64,000 nt of DNA from Herbaspirillum sp. 3R11 (GTDB lineage Bacteria > Pseudomonadota > Gammaproteobacteria > Burkholderiales > Burkholderiaceae_D). This document shows, piece after piece, positions 29,378 through 38,570 of this stretch (its first letter is position 1; each line of letters starts with the position of its first letter). Made by a program: the position numbers and the translations under genes. Location: NCBI RefSeq assembly GCF_004563925.1, contig NZ_SPNJ01000002.1:930001-994000 (forward strand). The letters run 5' to 3'. Under the pieces are notes generated by a model. It saw nothing but the letters and a program-made list of their open reading frames with translations. It searched no databases and had not been told where the DNA came from.

Positions 29378-29394
29378 TGCCGGAGCCGGATGAC

Positions 29395-30324
29395 TCAGTC
29401 TGCGGAGGCAGTCGCTGCTTCTGCTGCGGTAGCGGCTTCCGGCGCGCAATGCGGACAGGACTTGCCCGGCACATAAGCCGGCGACAACTGTTCGCGCGGG
29501 GTCACCACGGCGCGGCAGGCGAAGCACTGTGCAGTCTGGGTTTCCTGCAGTTGCGGATTGAGCGCGGTGCGGTAATCGAAGACGAAGCAATCGCCCTCGT
29601 AATGCGCGCCGCCGACTTCTTCAAAGTATTTGAGGATGCCGCCTTCGAGCTGATAGACGCTGTCGTAGCCGATGTTCTGCATGTGGATCGCGGCTTTTTC
29701 GCAGCGGATGCCGCCGGTACAGAAGGTCACCACGGTCTTGTCATTGAGCTCTTCCTTGTGATCGGCGATGACTTGCGGAAACTCGGTGAACTTGTTGATG
29801 CGGTAATCGATGGTGTTCTCGAAAGTGCCGACGTCGACTTCAAAGGCGTTGCGCGTGTCGACCATGACCACCGGCTTGCCGTTGTCGTCGTGGCCCTGGT
29901 CCAGCCAGCGCTTGAGCGTGACGGCATCGACGAAGGGTGCACGGCCTTCTTCCGGCTTGATCAGCGGATGCTTCATCGTGATGATCTCGGCCTTGAGCTT
30001 GACCAGCATGCGGTTGAACGGCTGGTGCTCGGAATAGCTTTCCTTGACCTGAATATCTGCAAAGCGCGCATCGGCGCGCAACCAGCTCAGGAAGGCGTCA
30101 ATGTCGGCACGCTTGCCGGCCAGGAACAGGTTGATGCCTTCCGGGCTCAGGATGACGGTGCCGCGCAGATTGTGTTTTTGACAAAACGCCAGAAACACCG
30201 GGCGTTGTTCCGCAGTGTCGCTGAAGGTGATGAATTTGTAGGCCGCGATGTTGACGTACGAATTCTCGGATTCCTGCGTCTGTTGCGCTTGTCTGGTGTG
30301 TTGAGATTGTTGCATTTCTTGCAT
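29395..30324 (-). CDS. trhO: tRNA uridine-34 hydroxylase (rhodanese family)
   Basis: Hydroxylates uridine 34 in tRNA anticodons with O2; a member of the YceA/TrhO family (309 residues). An N-terminal acylphosphatase-like domain ([32 protein letters not shown]) is followed by a rhodanese domain with catalytic C202 in [12 protein letters not shown]. The C-terminus holds a cysteine cluster ([14 protein letters not shown]) and an alanine-rich tail. The first 22 residues are glutamine-rich, so the true start may be further in. It is convergent with the flavodoxin gene. Confidence 0.9.
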   Translation of the reverse strand: MQEMQQSQHTRQAQQTQESENSYVNIAAYKFITFSDTAEQRPVFLAFCQKHNLRGTVILSPEGINLFLAGKRADIDAFLSWLRADARFADIQVKESYSEHQPFNRMLVKLKAEIITMKHPLIKPEEGRAPFVDAVTLKRWLDQGHDDNGKPVVMVDTRNAFEVDVGTFENTIDYRINKFTEFPQVIADHKEELNDKTVVTFCTGGIRCEKAAIHMQNIGYDSVYQLEGGILKYFEEVGGAHYEGDCFVFDYRTALNPQLQETQTAQCFACRAVVTPREQLSPAYVPGKSCPHCAPEAATAAEAATASAD

Positions 30325-30516
30325 GATGGTATTGCCTAAGTCTTTGAATTAACAGCATTATAAACGCCCCGGGCCGGTTCTGCGATGGCCACCGGGCGCA
30401 ATCTGCGCCCGCCATGATGCAGATCAAACAAGCCGGTGGCAGAATCAGGGCGAACGAAGGGCGTCTGCAAGTCCCTTGAAACGCAAATTCGGGGCGAGTC
30501 CCTTGTCACGGCACGG

Positions 30517-30522
30517 TAAAAT
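30517..30522 (+). promoter_or_regulatory. -10-like element directly before dnaE
   Basis: TAAAAT followed by AGCGGGCT and the ATG at 30531. Eight bases between the hexamer and the start codon place transcription initiation at or next to the ATG, so the mRNA may be leaderless. No Shine-Dalgarno is present and no clear -35 is seen. Confidence 0.4.
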
Positions 30523-30530
30523 AGCGGGCT

Positions 30531-33500
30531 ATGACTACACCGCAATTCGTACATCTTCGACTCCATTCCGAGTACTCCATCGTCGACGGCCTGGTCCGCA
30601 TCGACGACGTCGTCAAAGCGGCCGCCAAAGACGGCCAGGCCGCGCTGGCGATCACCGATCTGGCCAATCTGTTCGGCATGGTCAAGTTCTACAAGGGCGC
30701 GCGCGGCAAGGGCGTCAAGCCGATCGCCGGCTGCGACGTCTGGATCAGCAACGACGACGACCGCGACAAGCCTTCGCGCCTGCTGTTACTGGTCAAGGAC
30801 CATCATGGTTATCTGCAGCTGTGCGACCTGCTCAGCCGTGGCTGGCTCACCAACCTGCATCGCGGCCGCGCCGAATTGCGCCCCGAGTGGCTGGAACAAT
30901 TGCGTCACGATGAAGGCGGCAACGGCCTGATCGCGTTGTCAGGCGCGCATTTCGGCGACGTCGGCATCGCCATCGAGAACGGCAATGTGGCGGCAGCCGA
31001 GCGCGCCGCCCAGCGTTGGAGCGAGATTTTCCCAGGCGCTTTCTACGTCGAAGTCCAGCGCGCCAACCAGCCCAACATGGAAGTCCAGGTACGCCAGTCG
31101 GTCGCATTGGCGGCGCGCCTCGGTTTGCCGGTGGTGGCCACGCATCCGATCCAGTTCCTGTCGCAGGACGAATTCGTCGCCCATGAAGCGCGCACCTGCA
31201 TCGCCGAGGGCGAGATCCTGGCCAATGCGCGCCGCGTGCGCCGCTTCAACGAGCAGCAGAATTTCAAAACCCAGGCCGAGATGGCCGAGCTGTTCGCCGA
31301 CCTTCCGGGCGCGGTGCTGAACACGATCGAAATCGCCAAGCGCTGCAACCTGGCGCTCACGCTGGGCAAGCCGCAACTGCCGAACTTCCCGACGCCGGAC
31401 GGCATGACCATCGACGACTTCCTGGTGGCCGAAACCAAGATCGGCCTGGAGGCACGCCTCAAGCAACTGTATCCCGATGAGGTCCGTCGCGAAAAGGAAC
31501 GCCCTCGTTACGAGGCACGCCTGAAGTTCGAGAACGACACCATCATCAAGATGAAATTCCCGGGCTACTTCCTGATCGTGGCCGACTTTATCCAATGGGC
31601 CAAGAACAACGGCGTGCCGGTCGGGCCGGGCCGCGGTTCAGGCGCCGGTTCGCTGGTGGCGTATGCGCTGTCGATTACCGATCTGGATCCGCTCGAATAC
31701 AACCTGCTGTTCGAACGCTTCCTCAATCCTGAACGCGTATCGATGCCCGACTTCGACATCGACTTTTGCCAGGAAGGGCGCGACCGCGTCATCCAGTACG
31801 TCAAGGATCGTTACGGCAAGGAGGCGGTCTCGCAGATCGCCACCTTCGGCACCATGGCCGCCAAGGGCGCCGTGCGCGACGTCGGCCGCGTACTCGATCT
31901 GGGCTACAACTTCTGCGACGGCATCTCCAAACTGATCCCGTTCAAGCCGGGCAAGCTGGTCACGCTGGCCGACGCCATCGAAGAAGAGCCGCTGCTCAAG
32001 GAGCGGCTGGAAAACGAAGAAGAAGTGAAGCAGCTCATGGGCTTGGCCCAGCAGGTCGAAGGCATCGCCCGCAACATCGGCATGCATGCCGGCGGCGTCC
32101 TGATCGCGCCGGGCAAGCTGACCGATTTCTGCCCGCTGTACACGCAGGGCGGCGACGCCGGCGTGGTGTCGCAATACGATAAAGACGACGTCGAAGCCGT
32201 CGGCCTGGTGAAGTTCGACTTTTTGGGCCTGACCACGCTGACCATCCTCGACCGTGCGGTGCGCTACATCAAGCAGCTCGATCCGAACATGGCCGATTTC
32301 GATCTGGCCCGATTGCCGCTGACCGATCGCGCCTCGTACGACCTGCTCACCAAGGCCAAGACCGTCGCCGTGTTCCAGCTGGAAAGCCGCGGCATGCAAG
32401 GCATGCTCAAGGATGCACGTCCCGACCGCTTCGAAGACATTATTGCGCTGGTGGCGCTGTACCGTCCGGGCCCGATGGACCTGATCCCCGACTTCTGCAA
32501 ACGCAAACACGGCGAAAAATTCGACTATCCCGATCCGCGCACCGAAGGCATTCTGTCCGAAACCTACGGCATCATGGTGTATCAGGAGCAGGTGATGCAG
32601 ATGGCGCAGGTCGTGGGCGGCTACTCGCTCGGCGGCGCCGACTTGCTGCGCCGTGCGATGGGTAAGAAAAAAGCCGAAGAGATGGCGGAGCACCGCAACA
32701 TCTTCCGCGAAGGCGCCGCCAAGGACGGCCTGTCGCAGGAGAAGGCCGACGAAATCTTCGACTTGATGGAAAAGTTCGCCGGCTACGGCTTCAACAAGTC
32801 GCACGCCGCCGCCTACGCGCTGCTGTCGTATCACACCGCCTTCCTCAAGGCGCATCATCCCGCCGCGTTCATGGCAGCCAACTTGTCGCTGGCCATGGAC
32901 GACACCGAAAAGATCAAGATCCTGGTCGAAGATTCGCTCGACGTCTGCGGCCTCAGCCTGCTGCCGCCCGACATCAATCTGTCCGACTACCGCTTCATCC
33001 CGGTCGGCGAGCCGGGCAAGAAGGCCGTGCACATCCGCTACGGCCTGGGCGCCGTCAAGGGTTCCGGCCAGAGCGCCATCGAAGCCATCATTGCAGCGCG
33101 CCAGGACGGCCCGTTCAAGGACTTGTTCGACTTCGCCAAGCGCGTCGACAAGAAGCAGATCAACCGCCGCACAGTCGATTCGCTGATCCGTGCCGGCGCC
33201 TTCGACTGCTTCGGCGTCGACCGCGCAGTGTTGCAAGCCACTGTCGGCCTGGCGTGGGAAAACGCCGAGCAGATGGAGGCATCGGCAAACCAGGTCAGCC
33301 TGTTCGGCGGCGATGACAGCGATCTCGAAACGCCGCTGGAATACGTGCAGGTGCGTGCGTGGAGCGACAAGCAGCGCCTTACCGAAGAAAAGACCGCCCT
33401 CGGCTTCTATCTGTCCGGCCATCTGTTCGATGCTTACGAAAAGGAAGTGCGCCAGTTCGTGCGCACCAAGATTTCCAGTCTGGAGCCGTCGCGCGACCCG

Positions 33501-33989
33501 CGTTCGATGGCCGGCATCATTACCGGCATCCGGGTGCAGATGACCCAGCGCGGCAAGCTGCTGATCGTCTCGCTGGACGACGGCAGCGGCACGGTCGACG
33601 TCACGGTCTACGGCGAACTGGCCGAACCGAACAAGGCCTTCTTCAAGGAAGACGAGTTGCTGATCGTGCAGGGCAAGGTGTCGGAAGATCGCTTCAACGG
33701 CGGCCTGCGCATCTCCGCTGAAAAAGTCATGGACATCGGCGCCGCCCGCATCCAGTACGGCCAGCGCGTGGTGGTGTCGCTCAACAAGGGCGTCGATCCG
33801 GCGCATCTGCGCGACGCGCTGTCATCCTATCGTCAGCCGCAAGGCTTACCATTCGTGATGAAGTATGTGCAATCGGGCGTCGGCTGCGAAGTCATGCTGG
33901 GGGATGCATGGCGCGTGGTGCCGAGCGACGGTTTGCAGGTGTCGCTGCGCGAGTCGTTCGGACAGGAAGCGGTGGTTGTTGAATATTAG
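30531..33989 (+). CDS. dnaE: DNA polymerase III alpha subunit
   Basis: The replicative polymerase catalytic subunit (1152 residues, normal for DnaE1). The N-terminal PHP domain opens with FVHLRLHSEYSIVDG. The palm carries PDFDIDF at about residues 404-410, with GPGRGSGAGSLVAYAL just before. The helix-hairpin-helix part (FNKSHAAAYALLSYHTAF) and the C-terminal OB domain (ITGIRVQMTQRGKLL) follow. It stands between the divergent trhO gene and the surface-glycan genes, and no terminator separates it from the O-antigen-ligase gene 28 bp downstream. Confidence 0.97.
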   Translation: MTTPQFVHLRLHSEYSIVDGLVRIDDVVKAAAKDGQAALAITDLANLFGMVKFYKGARGKGVKPIAGCDVWISNDDDRDKPSRLLLLVKDHHGYLQLCDLLSRGWLTNLHRGRAELRPEWLEQLRHDEGGNGLIALSGAHFGDVGIAIENGNVAAAERAAQRWSEIFPGAFYVEVQRANQPNMEVQVRQSVALAARLGLPVVATHPIQFLSQDEFVAHEARTCIAEGEILANARRVRRFNEQQNFKTQAEMAELFADLPGAVLNTIEIAKRCNLALTLGKPQLPNFPTPDGMTIDDFLVAETKIGLEARLKQLYPDEVRREKERPRYEARLKFENDTIIKMKFPGYFLIVADFIQWAKNNGVPVGPGRGSGAGSLVAYALSITDLDPLEYNLLFERFLNPERVSMPDFDIDFCQEGRDRVIQYVKDRYGKEAVSQIATFGTMAAKGAVRDVGRVLDLGYNFCDGISKLIPFKPGKLVTLADAIEEEPLLKERLENEEEVKQLMGLAQQVEGIARNIGMHAGGVLIAPGKLTDFCPLYTQGGDAGVVSQYDKDDVEAVGLVKFDFLGLTTLTILDRAVRYIKQLDPNMADFDLARLPLTDRASYDLLTKAKTVAVFQLESRGMQGMLKDARPDRFEDIIALVALYRPGPMDLIPDFCKRKHGEKFDYPDPRTEGILSETYGIMVYQEQVMQMAQVVGGYSLGGADLLRRAMGKKKAEEMAEHRNIFREGAAKDGLSQEKADEIFDLMEKFAGYGFNKSHAAAYALLSYHTAFLKAHHPAAFMAANLSLAMDDTEKIKILVEDSLDVCGLSLLPPDINLSDYRFIPVGEPGKKAVHIRYGLGAVKGSGQSAIEAIIAARQDGPFKDLFDFAKRVDKKQINRRTVDSLIRAGAFDCFGVDRAVLQATVGLAWENAEQMEASANQVSLFGGDDSDLETPLEYVQVRAWSDKQRLTEEKTALGFYLSGHLFDAYEKEVRQFVRTKISSLEPSRDPRSMAGIITGIRVQMTQRGKLLIVSLDDGSGTVDVTVYGELAEPNKAFFKEDELLIVQGKVSEDRFNGGLRISAEKVMDIGAARIQYGQRVVVSLNKGVDPAHLRDALSSYRQPQGLPFVMKYVQSGVGCEVMLGDAWRVVPSDGLQVSLRESFGQEAVVVEY

Positions 33990-34017
33990 AACGATAAAAA
34001 GATAACGGAAATTATTA

Positions 34018-35271
34018 ATGAAGCATGCCTCTCGATATTCTTTCGTGCCATGGTTTTTCTTTGCACTTTTTTTCTCAGTAGGCTTGGTTGTAAACAAGGC
34101 CGGTAATCTGAGCTATCACTTTTTGCTATTGATTGCGCTGGGCTCGGCGATCAGCTTGAAATGGGTTCCGCAGCCGACAATTGTTCGCGCATGGCTCCAA
34201 TTGCGTTGGATATTTGTAGCGTCAGGAGGGATGGCGTTCGCCCTGTTAGTTCACCAGCTGTCTGAGCAAAAAATACAGATAAGTGCCTACGACAATGTAC
34301 TGCGAATTGCATTTCTTGGTGTGCTGACCTGGGTAGGATTGTTGTTGCCAAGCAAGCTGATTAAGAGTCTGCGTTGGTTTTTCCTGCTTGGTGCTGTCCT
34401 CGCAACTGCCAAACTGACGTACATGTCGGGCTTTGGACAAACACGAGTCACTGTCGTGGATTTCGTGCCGCTAATCGCCTACTCCCAACTTGTGTTATTG
34501 CTCTCCGTTTTTTCGGTTCTATCAATAGGCTGGAACGATACACGTTCGAAATTCAAAGCATTTTTGCTGATATTGAGCGCCTTGATCGGGCTATATAACA
34601 TTTATCTTTCACAGGCACGGGGCGCTTGGATCGCGGTGCCGGTTTTCATTGTTCTGACTTGTCTGATCTTGTTCAAAAACATTAAATTGTTCAAGACGGT
34701 GTTGCTATCGTCTGTGATTGTTGTTGTGCTGATTTTCGCTGCCAGTGCAACCAGTATTGTTCAACAACGAATCTCGGATGCAAAAAATGATATTCACCTT
34801 TACATAGACAAAGTCACTCCTGATACTTCAATCGGGATACGCTTTCAGTTATGGAAAGGGGCGTGGGTCTTGTTTAAGGAAAACCTTGTCTTCGGCGTCG
34901 GCAAGGATAATTTTCCAGCTGCGCTGAAGTCATTGGAAAATCGAGGGATCATTTCGAAAATGGCGGCTGGTTTTCCTCATTCACACAACGAGATTTTGTA
35001 CAACATGGCAACGTTGGGTTTGTTTGGTCTGCTCGGGATTCTGACTGCTTACTTTGTTCCGATTTATTATTTTTGTAGAGAAATCCGACATGCCGATCAG
35101 GATATAAAAGTTGCAGCAGCCATGGGCTTGAGTCTTTGTTTGGGTTATTTTATTTTTGGCTTGGTCGATGTCATGTTCATGTGGCGAATCTGTAATATCT
35201 TTTATGTCATGTCCATTGCAATTTTTATGGCTTTTATTATTCGGCGAAAAATGGATTTGCTCGACGCTTGA
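34018..35271 (+). CDS. O-antigen ligase-like membrane protein (WaaL/Wzy_C family), AT-rich copy
   Basis: A 417-residue inner-membrane protein with 11-12 hydrophobic segments and a large periplasmic loop near residues 245-330 carrying SIGIRFQLWKGAW and FPHSHNEILYNMATLG. The Rx(8-10)W-like and H-N-E elements are typical of the Wzy_C/WaaL family that joins O-antigen or other glycans to lipid A-core. Its sequence uses many A- and T-ending codons, unlike dnaE just upstream. A second, GC-rich WaaL-like gene lies at 41489. Confidence 0.82.
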   Translation: MKHASRYSFVPWFFFALFFSVGLVVNKAGNLSYHFLLLIALGSAISLKWVPQPTIVRAWLQLRWIFVASGGMAFALLVHQLSEQKIQISAYDNVLRIAFLGVLTWVGLLLPSKLIKSLRWFFLLGAVLATAKLTYMSGFGQTRVTVVDFVPLIAYSQLVLLLSVFSVLSIGWNDTRSKFKAFLLILSALIGLYNIYLSQARGAWIAVPVFIVLTCLILFKNIKLFKTVLLSSVIVVVLIFAASATSIVQQRISDAKNDIHLYIDKVTPDTSIGIRFQLWKGAWVLFKENLVFGVGKDNFPAALKSLENRGIISKMAAGFPHSHNEILYNMATLGLFGLLGILTAYFVPIYYFCREIRHADQDIKVAAAMGLSLCLGYFIFGLVDVMFMWRICNIFYVMSIAIFMAFIIRRKMDLLDA

Positions 35272-35302
35272 CGTCGCTGCGTACGACGAGGCAGATTTTT
35301 AA

Positions 35303-36445
35303 ATGTACATGACAGATCAGTTGATTCCTCCGCAAGTATTAGATGGCGCAGACAGAATTCTTTTTGTGGCGCATCTTGCTCTGGGCGATTTCACCTATAT
35401 GGAGAGCTGTTTCAAGGTTTTTCATAACAACTATCCTCATATCAAAATCGATATCTGGGTAGATGAACTTAGGCGCACCTATGACTTTCGGCAATGGGCA
35501 GGACTGAAGAAATATTCCTTGTTCGACTGGTTGGAAGTCAGTCCTTATTTCGACACCATCTATAAGAAAACCTACAGTCCATTCGCATTCCGGAGCTCCG
35601 TGCGCGAAGCGCGCGCGAAAAATTATCCGATTGTGATTTCGTTCGGCCTGTCGCGCCGAACCTTCTATGCCGGATTGGTGCACAAGCTGGCGCCGAAGGC
35701 TTTTACTGCTGCGATCATTAAACGCTACAAATCCTACGACTTTATGAAGCGGCGCGTATTTGGGCGTTTGAGTGCAAGCCTCGTCGACTATCCTGAGGGG
35801 GCCACTCACGTCAGCGATATTTACGCCGCTTGGTTTCATAGCCTGTTCGGGCTGAACATTAGTCGAGAAGATCGTTATCCGCAGCTGACTATTCCCGACG
35901 CATGGCGCACGGATGCGTGCAAGCGTTTGTTTCAATGGGGGCTTAGCGAGAAAGTGCGACGCAAGAATCGCCTGGTATTTGTGAACGCTTTTTCGAAGCA
36001 GGATGAGCGTTCCTGGTCAGTGGAAAAAGCGTTGGAATTGATTGCCGCCATTCAGTGCCTCGACGGTTGGCGGGGCAGTGATTTCGTCATTAATACCGTG
36101 CCAGAAAAATGGATTGAGACGAAACAGACTTTGGAACGCGTGAACGTGAAATCGAATGTCTTTCTGTTCAGCGCCGGAGACAATTTCTTTCAGCTGCCGG
36201 CGATTTTGGAGCAATGTGATCTGATCATTTCGGTAGAGACTGCCGTGATGCATCTGGCAAATGCAGTTAATGTGCCCGTCATTGCCTTGATGCGGCAACT
36301 GACCCCGGAATGGATGCCGATTGACAAGGAAAACAGCCGTGTCGTCATGACGGAGGGGCGTGACGATTGGGTGCAGAAAATTACATTGGGCCGTGTCATA
36401 GATGCGTTGCCCGACGTGCAGACTATGCAATGGCGAGCTGTCTGA
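35303..36445 (+). CDS. Glycosyltransferase family 9 protein, AT-rich copy
   Basis: A 380-residue GT-B enzyme related to ADP-heptose LPS transferases. The N-terminus has RILFVAHLALGDFTYME (nucleotide-loop side), and the C-terminal half has QLPAILEQCDLIISVETAV and HLANAVNVPVIALMRQ, the acceptor or donor-binding region. It is a clear paralogue of the protein at 38567-39679, with near-identical conserved blocks. An alternative start is ATG 35309 (two residues shorter). It lies 31 bp after the O-antigen ligase gene in the same direction and converges on the heptosyltransferase gene. Confidence 0.87.
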   Translation: MYMTDQLIPPQVLDGADRILFVAHLALGDFTYMESCFKVFHNNYPHIKIDIWVDELRRTYDFRQWAGLKKYSLFDWLEVSPYFDTIYKKTYSPFAFRSSVREARAKNYPIVISFGLSRRTFYAGLVHKLAPKAFTAAIIKRYKSYDFMKRRVFGRLSASLVDYPEGATHVSDIYAAWFHSLFGLNISREDRYPQLTIPDAWRTDACKRLFQWGLSEKVRRKNRLVFVNAFSKQDERSWSVEKALELIAAIQCLDGWRGSDFVINTVPEKWIETKQTLERVNVKSNVFLFSAGDNFFQLPAILEQCDLIISVETAVMHLANAVNVPVIALMRQLTPEWMPIDKENSRVVMTEGRDDWVQKITLGRVIDALPDVQTMQWRAV

Positions 36446-36481
36446 GACGTCACCCGGTGCTCAATTTTTTCATTTTTCCAG

Positions 36482-37525
36482 CTATTGTGCGACTGTCGGA
36501 GATTTGTCCGCGATCCAGCTTTCTACAACTTCCAGAACTGCTGCTGGCGTAATCAGGCGCATGCAATCACAAGTCATTTTATCGCGTCGGCTGCAGCCAT
36601 CGCATCCACTTTCAGCCAGGCAAAGGTTGCTGGCGCGTCTGCCGATGGCGGCCCATCGACCAGGATGCATGGGACGTGTCGGCGGGAACAAGCCTAAAGT
36701 ACGCTGACCGATTGCGGCAGAAAGATGCAAGGGGCCGGTGCCGCTGGCGATCAGGCCGTCAGCCTGATTGATGAAACTGGTTAACTGCGCAAGCGTCTGG
36801 GTGCCGCTGATGTTGGTGACGTTCGGAAGTCGGACCAGGTCCGACGCATTTTCGTTCAGCCATTCTCCTTCGCCTTTGCTACCGGTTAGCCAGACATGCA
36901 CCTCCGGTCGCGAGGCCAACAATTGCGCGAGTTCCAGATACGATTCAATCGGCCATTCACGTCCGTGGCCATTCGATTTTGTATGCAGAACCAGATTAAA
37001 TGCATAGGGCTTGAGATGCTCGGTGCTCGCAGCATCGGCCGGAATACTAAAGTGATAGAACGAAGGTATCTCAGTGCGATCTGGAATGTGATTCTCACCA
37101 TACGGGCGAAGAAATTCAAAATTGATCTGCGCCTCATGGTTTTCAGATAACCCCTTGCTGAAACGTACGCGGCGATTGCAGTAAATCAATTGATATACCT
37201 TCTGCCGTGCGTTGCCGATACGGTGACGGATGCCCGCACGAAACGCTGCAATCGCCAGGGCGCGGTCCGGCTGCGCCAATATCACAGTGTCGATGTCCGA
37301 TCGTTTCAAATAACCGGTCAGATCGTTTTCGATACGTTCAATTTCAACGACGTTGTCGATGTCCGTGCAGTAGCGCACCACCTCCGCCGCGTAGGCGCGG
37401 CACAGCATTGTGATGCGGACGCCGGGATTGAGTTGCTTCAGACGCGCGGCCATCGGCAACGTCAGAATAACGTCGCCGATGTTGTCCTGGCGACTGATGA
37501 GTATGTGTTTGCTGGTGATGGGCAT
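36482..37525 (-). CDS. Heptosyltransferase-like GT9 enzyme
   Basis: A 347-residue ADP-heptose:LPS transferase-like protein. It shows ILISRQDNIGDVILTLPMAA at the N-terminus, LILHTK-like LVLHTKSNGHGREWP in the linker and ADGLIASGTGPLHLSAAIG with LFPPTRPMHPGRW in the C-terminal nucleotide-binding domain. It ends with a cysteine-rich stretch (SGCDGCSRRDKMTCDCM) seen in some WaaC/WaaF/RfaQ relatives. It is last in the minus-strand run msbA-GT9-GT8 and is 46 bp after the GT8 gene, so probably part of that operon. Confidence 0.87.
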   Translation of the reverse strand: MPITSKHILISRQDNIGDVILTLPMAARLKQLNPGVRITMLCRAYAAEVVRYCTDIDNVVEIERIENDLTGYLKRSDIDTVILAQPDRALAIAAFRAGIRHRIGNARQKVYQLIYCNRRVRFSKGLSENHEAQINFEFLRPYGENHIPDRTEIPSFYHFSIPADAASTEHLKPYAFNLVLHTKSNGHGREWPIESYLELAQLLASRPEVHVWLTGSKGEGEWLNENASDLVRLPNVTNISGTQTLAQLTSFINQADGLIASGTGPLHLSAAIGQRTLGLFPPTRPMHPGRWAAIGRRASNLCLAESGCDGCSRRDKMTCDCMRLITPAAVLEVVESWIADKSPTVAQ

Positions 37526-37571
37526 TCTATCGGCGGATCAGGTAGCGTTGTTCTGTAGACGAGGACGATAT

Positions 37572-38570
37572 TTACTTGGCGGCGCGCTTGCGCAGATACC
37601 GGATATACCACTTCAGGCTTTCCAGCGGGCGTCCCTGGCGGTACATGAAGCGCGAGTGCATGCGCATTTCCTTGGTGTTCTTCGGTTCCGGATCGAGCGG
37701 CATGTCGGCCCACGGCGTCAGCGACAGATACTTGCGGAACAGATGGCGCGCGTCGTGGCCGCTCCAGTCGGTCCAGGGCTTGACGGCGCCGGCGAAATGG
37801 ACGAACACCGCCTTGCCGACCGGGCGCAATGCAAACTTGTTGACGTTCAGATCGTGGATCAGGTCGTACAGGTAATTCCAGCGCGGCGAGATGTAGCGCG
37901 CGCGGCCGTTAAGCACGATGTTGAGCGCGTCCTGGTCGTTGAAGCGCATGTCCGTCTTGCTGTCGAGCAGTGCATCCAGCGTCTGCTGGGTGATGTCTTC
38001 GCTGATCCACTTGTCGATGTTGATGAAGATCACGCCGCCGTTGAAGTATTCGTTGTGCTTCAGCTTCAGTGCGGCGACACGGCGCTGCAGCGTGACCGGC
38101 GCGTCCGGCACTACCACGGCGATGTCGCCGCTGATGTCCATGTCGACCATTTCATCAAGCTTGTTGACGCACAGGATGTCGGCATCCAGATACAGCACGC
38201 GGTCGGTTTGTCCCTTGAGTACAGTCGGAATCACCAGTCGCGTGAAGATCGACAGCGAGTAATGCGAGTGGCCGATGAAATGCGAAAACTGCGTAAATGA
38301 ACTCAGGTCGAGCAGATGCAGCTGGGTGCTGACCGGATACATTTCTTCCAGCTTCTTCAGGCGCCGCTGGTGGTCATCGGAAACCTCGAACGCCAGCACG
38401 TGGAACGTGAAATGCTGGCCCGGATTGTTGTCGATGATGGACGAGATGGTGCCGCCCATGGCACGAAAATAATTGTTGTCGACACAGAACGCAATGTGGA
38501 ACGATGGCTTGCCGTTGCTGCCCACGGGCGCGGCTTGCTGACTCACTGATTGATTCACGAGCTGATTCAT
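37572..38570 (-). CDS. Glycosyltransferase family 8 protein
   Basis: A 332-residue retaining glycosyltransferase of the GT-A fold (LPS galactosyl- or glucosyltransferase type, WaaI/WaaJ-like). IAFCVDNNYFRAMGGTISSI begins the fold; the DxD manganese site is YLDADILCVNKLDEM; KLKHNEYFNGGVIFINIDKW and QDALNIV are typical of the family. Its ATG overlaps the stop of the upstream GT9 gene (ATGA), so the two are translationally coupled. It probably adds a hexose to the LPS core. Confidence 0.9.
   Translation of the reverse strand: MNQLVNQSVSQQAAPVGSNGKPSFHIAFCVDNNYFRAMGGTISSIIDNNPGQHFTFHVLAFEVSDDHQRRLKKLEEMYPVSTQLHLLDLSSFTQFSHFIGHSHYSLSIFTRLVIPTVLKGQTDRVLYLDADILCVNKLDEMVDMDISGDIAVVVPDAPVTLQRRVAALKLKHNEYFNGGVIFINIDKWISEDITQQTLDALLDSKTDMRFNDQDALNIVLNGRARYISPRWNYLYDLIHDLNVNKFALRPVGKAVFVHFAGAVKPWTDWSGHDARHLFRKYLSLTPWADMPLDPEPKNTKEMRMHSRFMYRQGRPLESLKWYIRYLRKRAAK

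Noticed and set aside
31638..33806. A 722-codon antisense frame opposite dnaE.
   Set aside because: Same composition artefact; dnaE on the other strand is certain.
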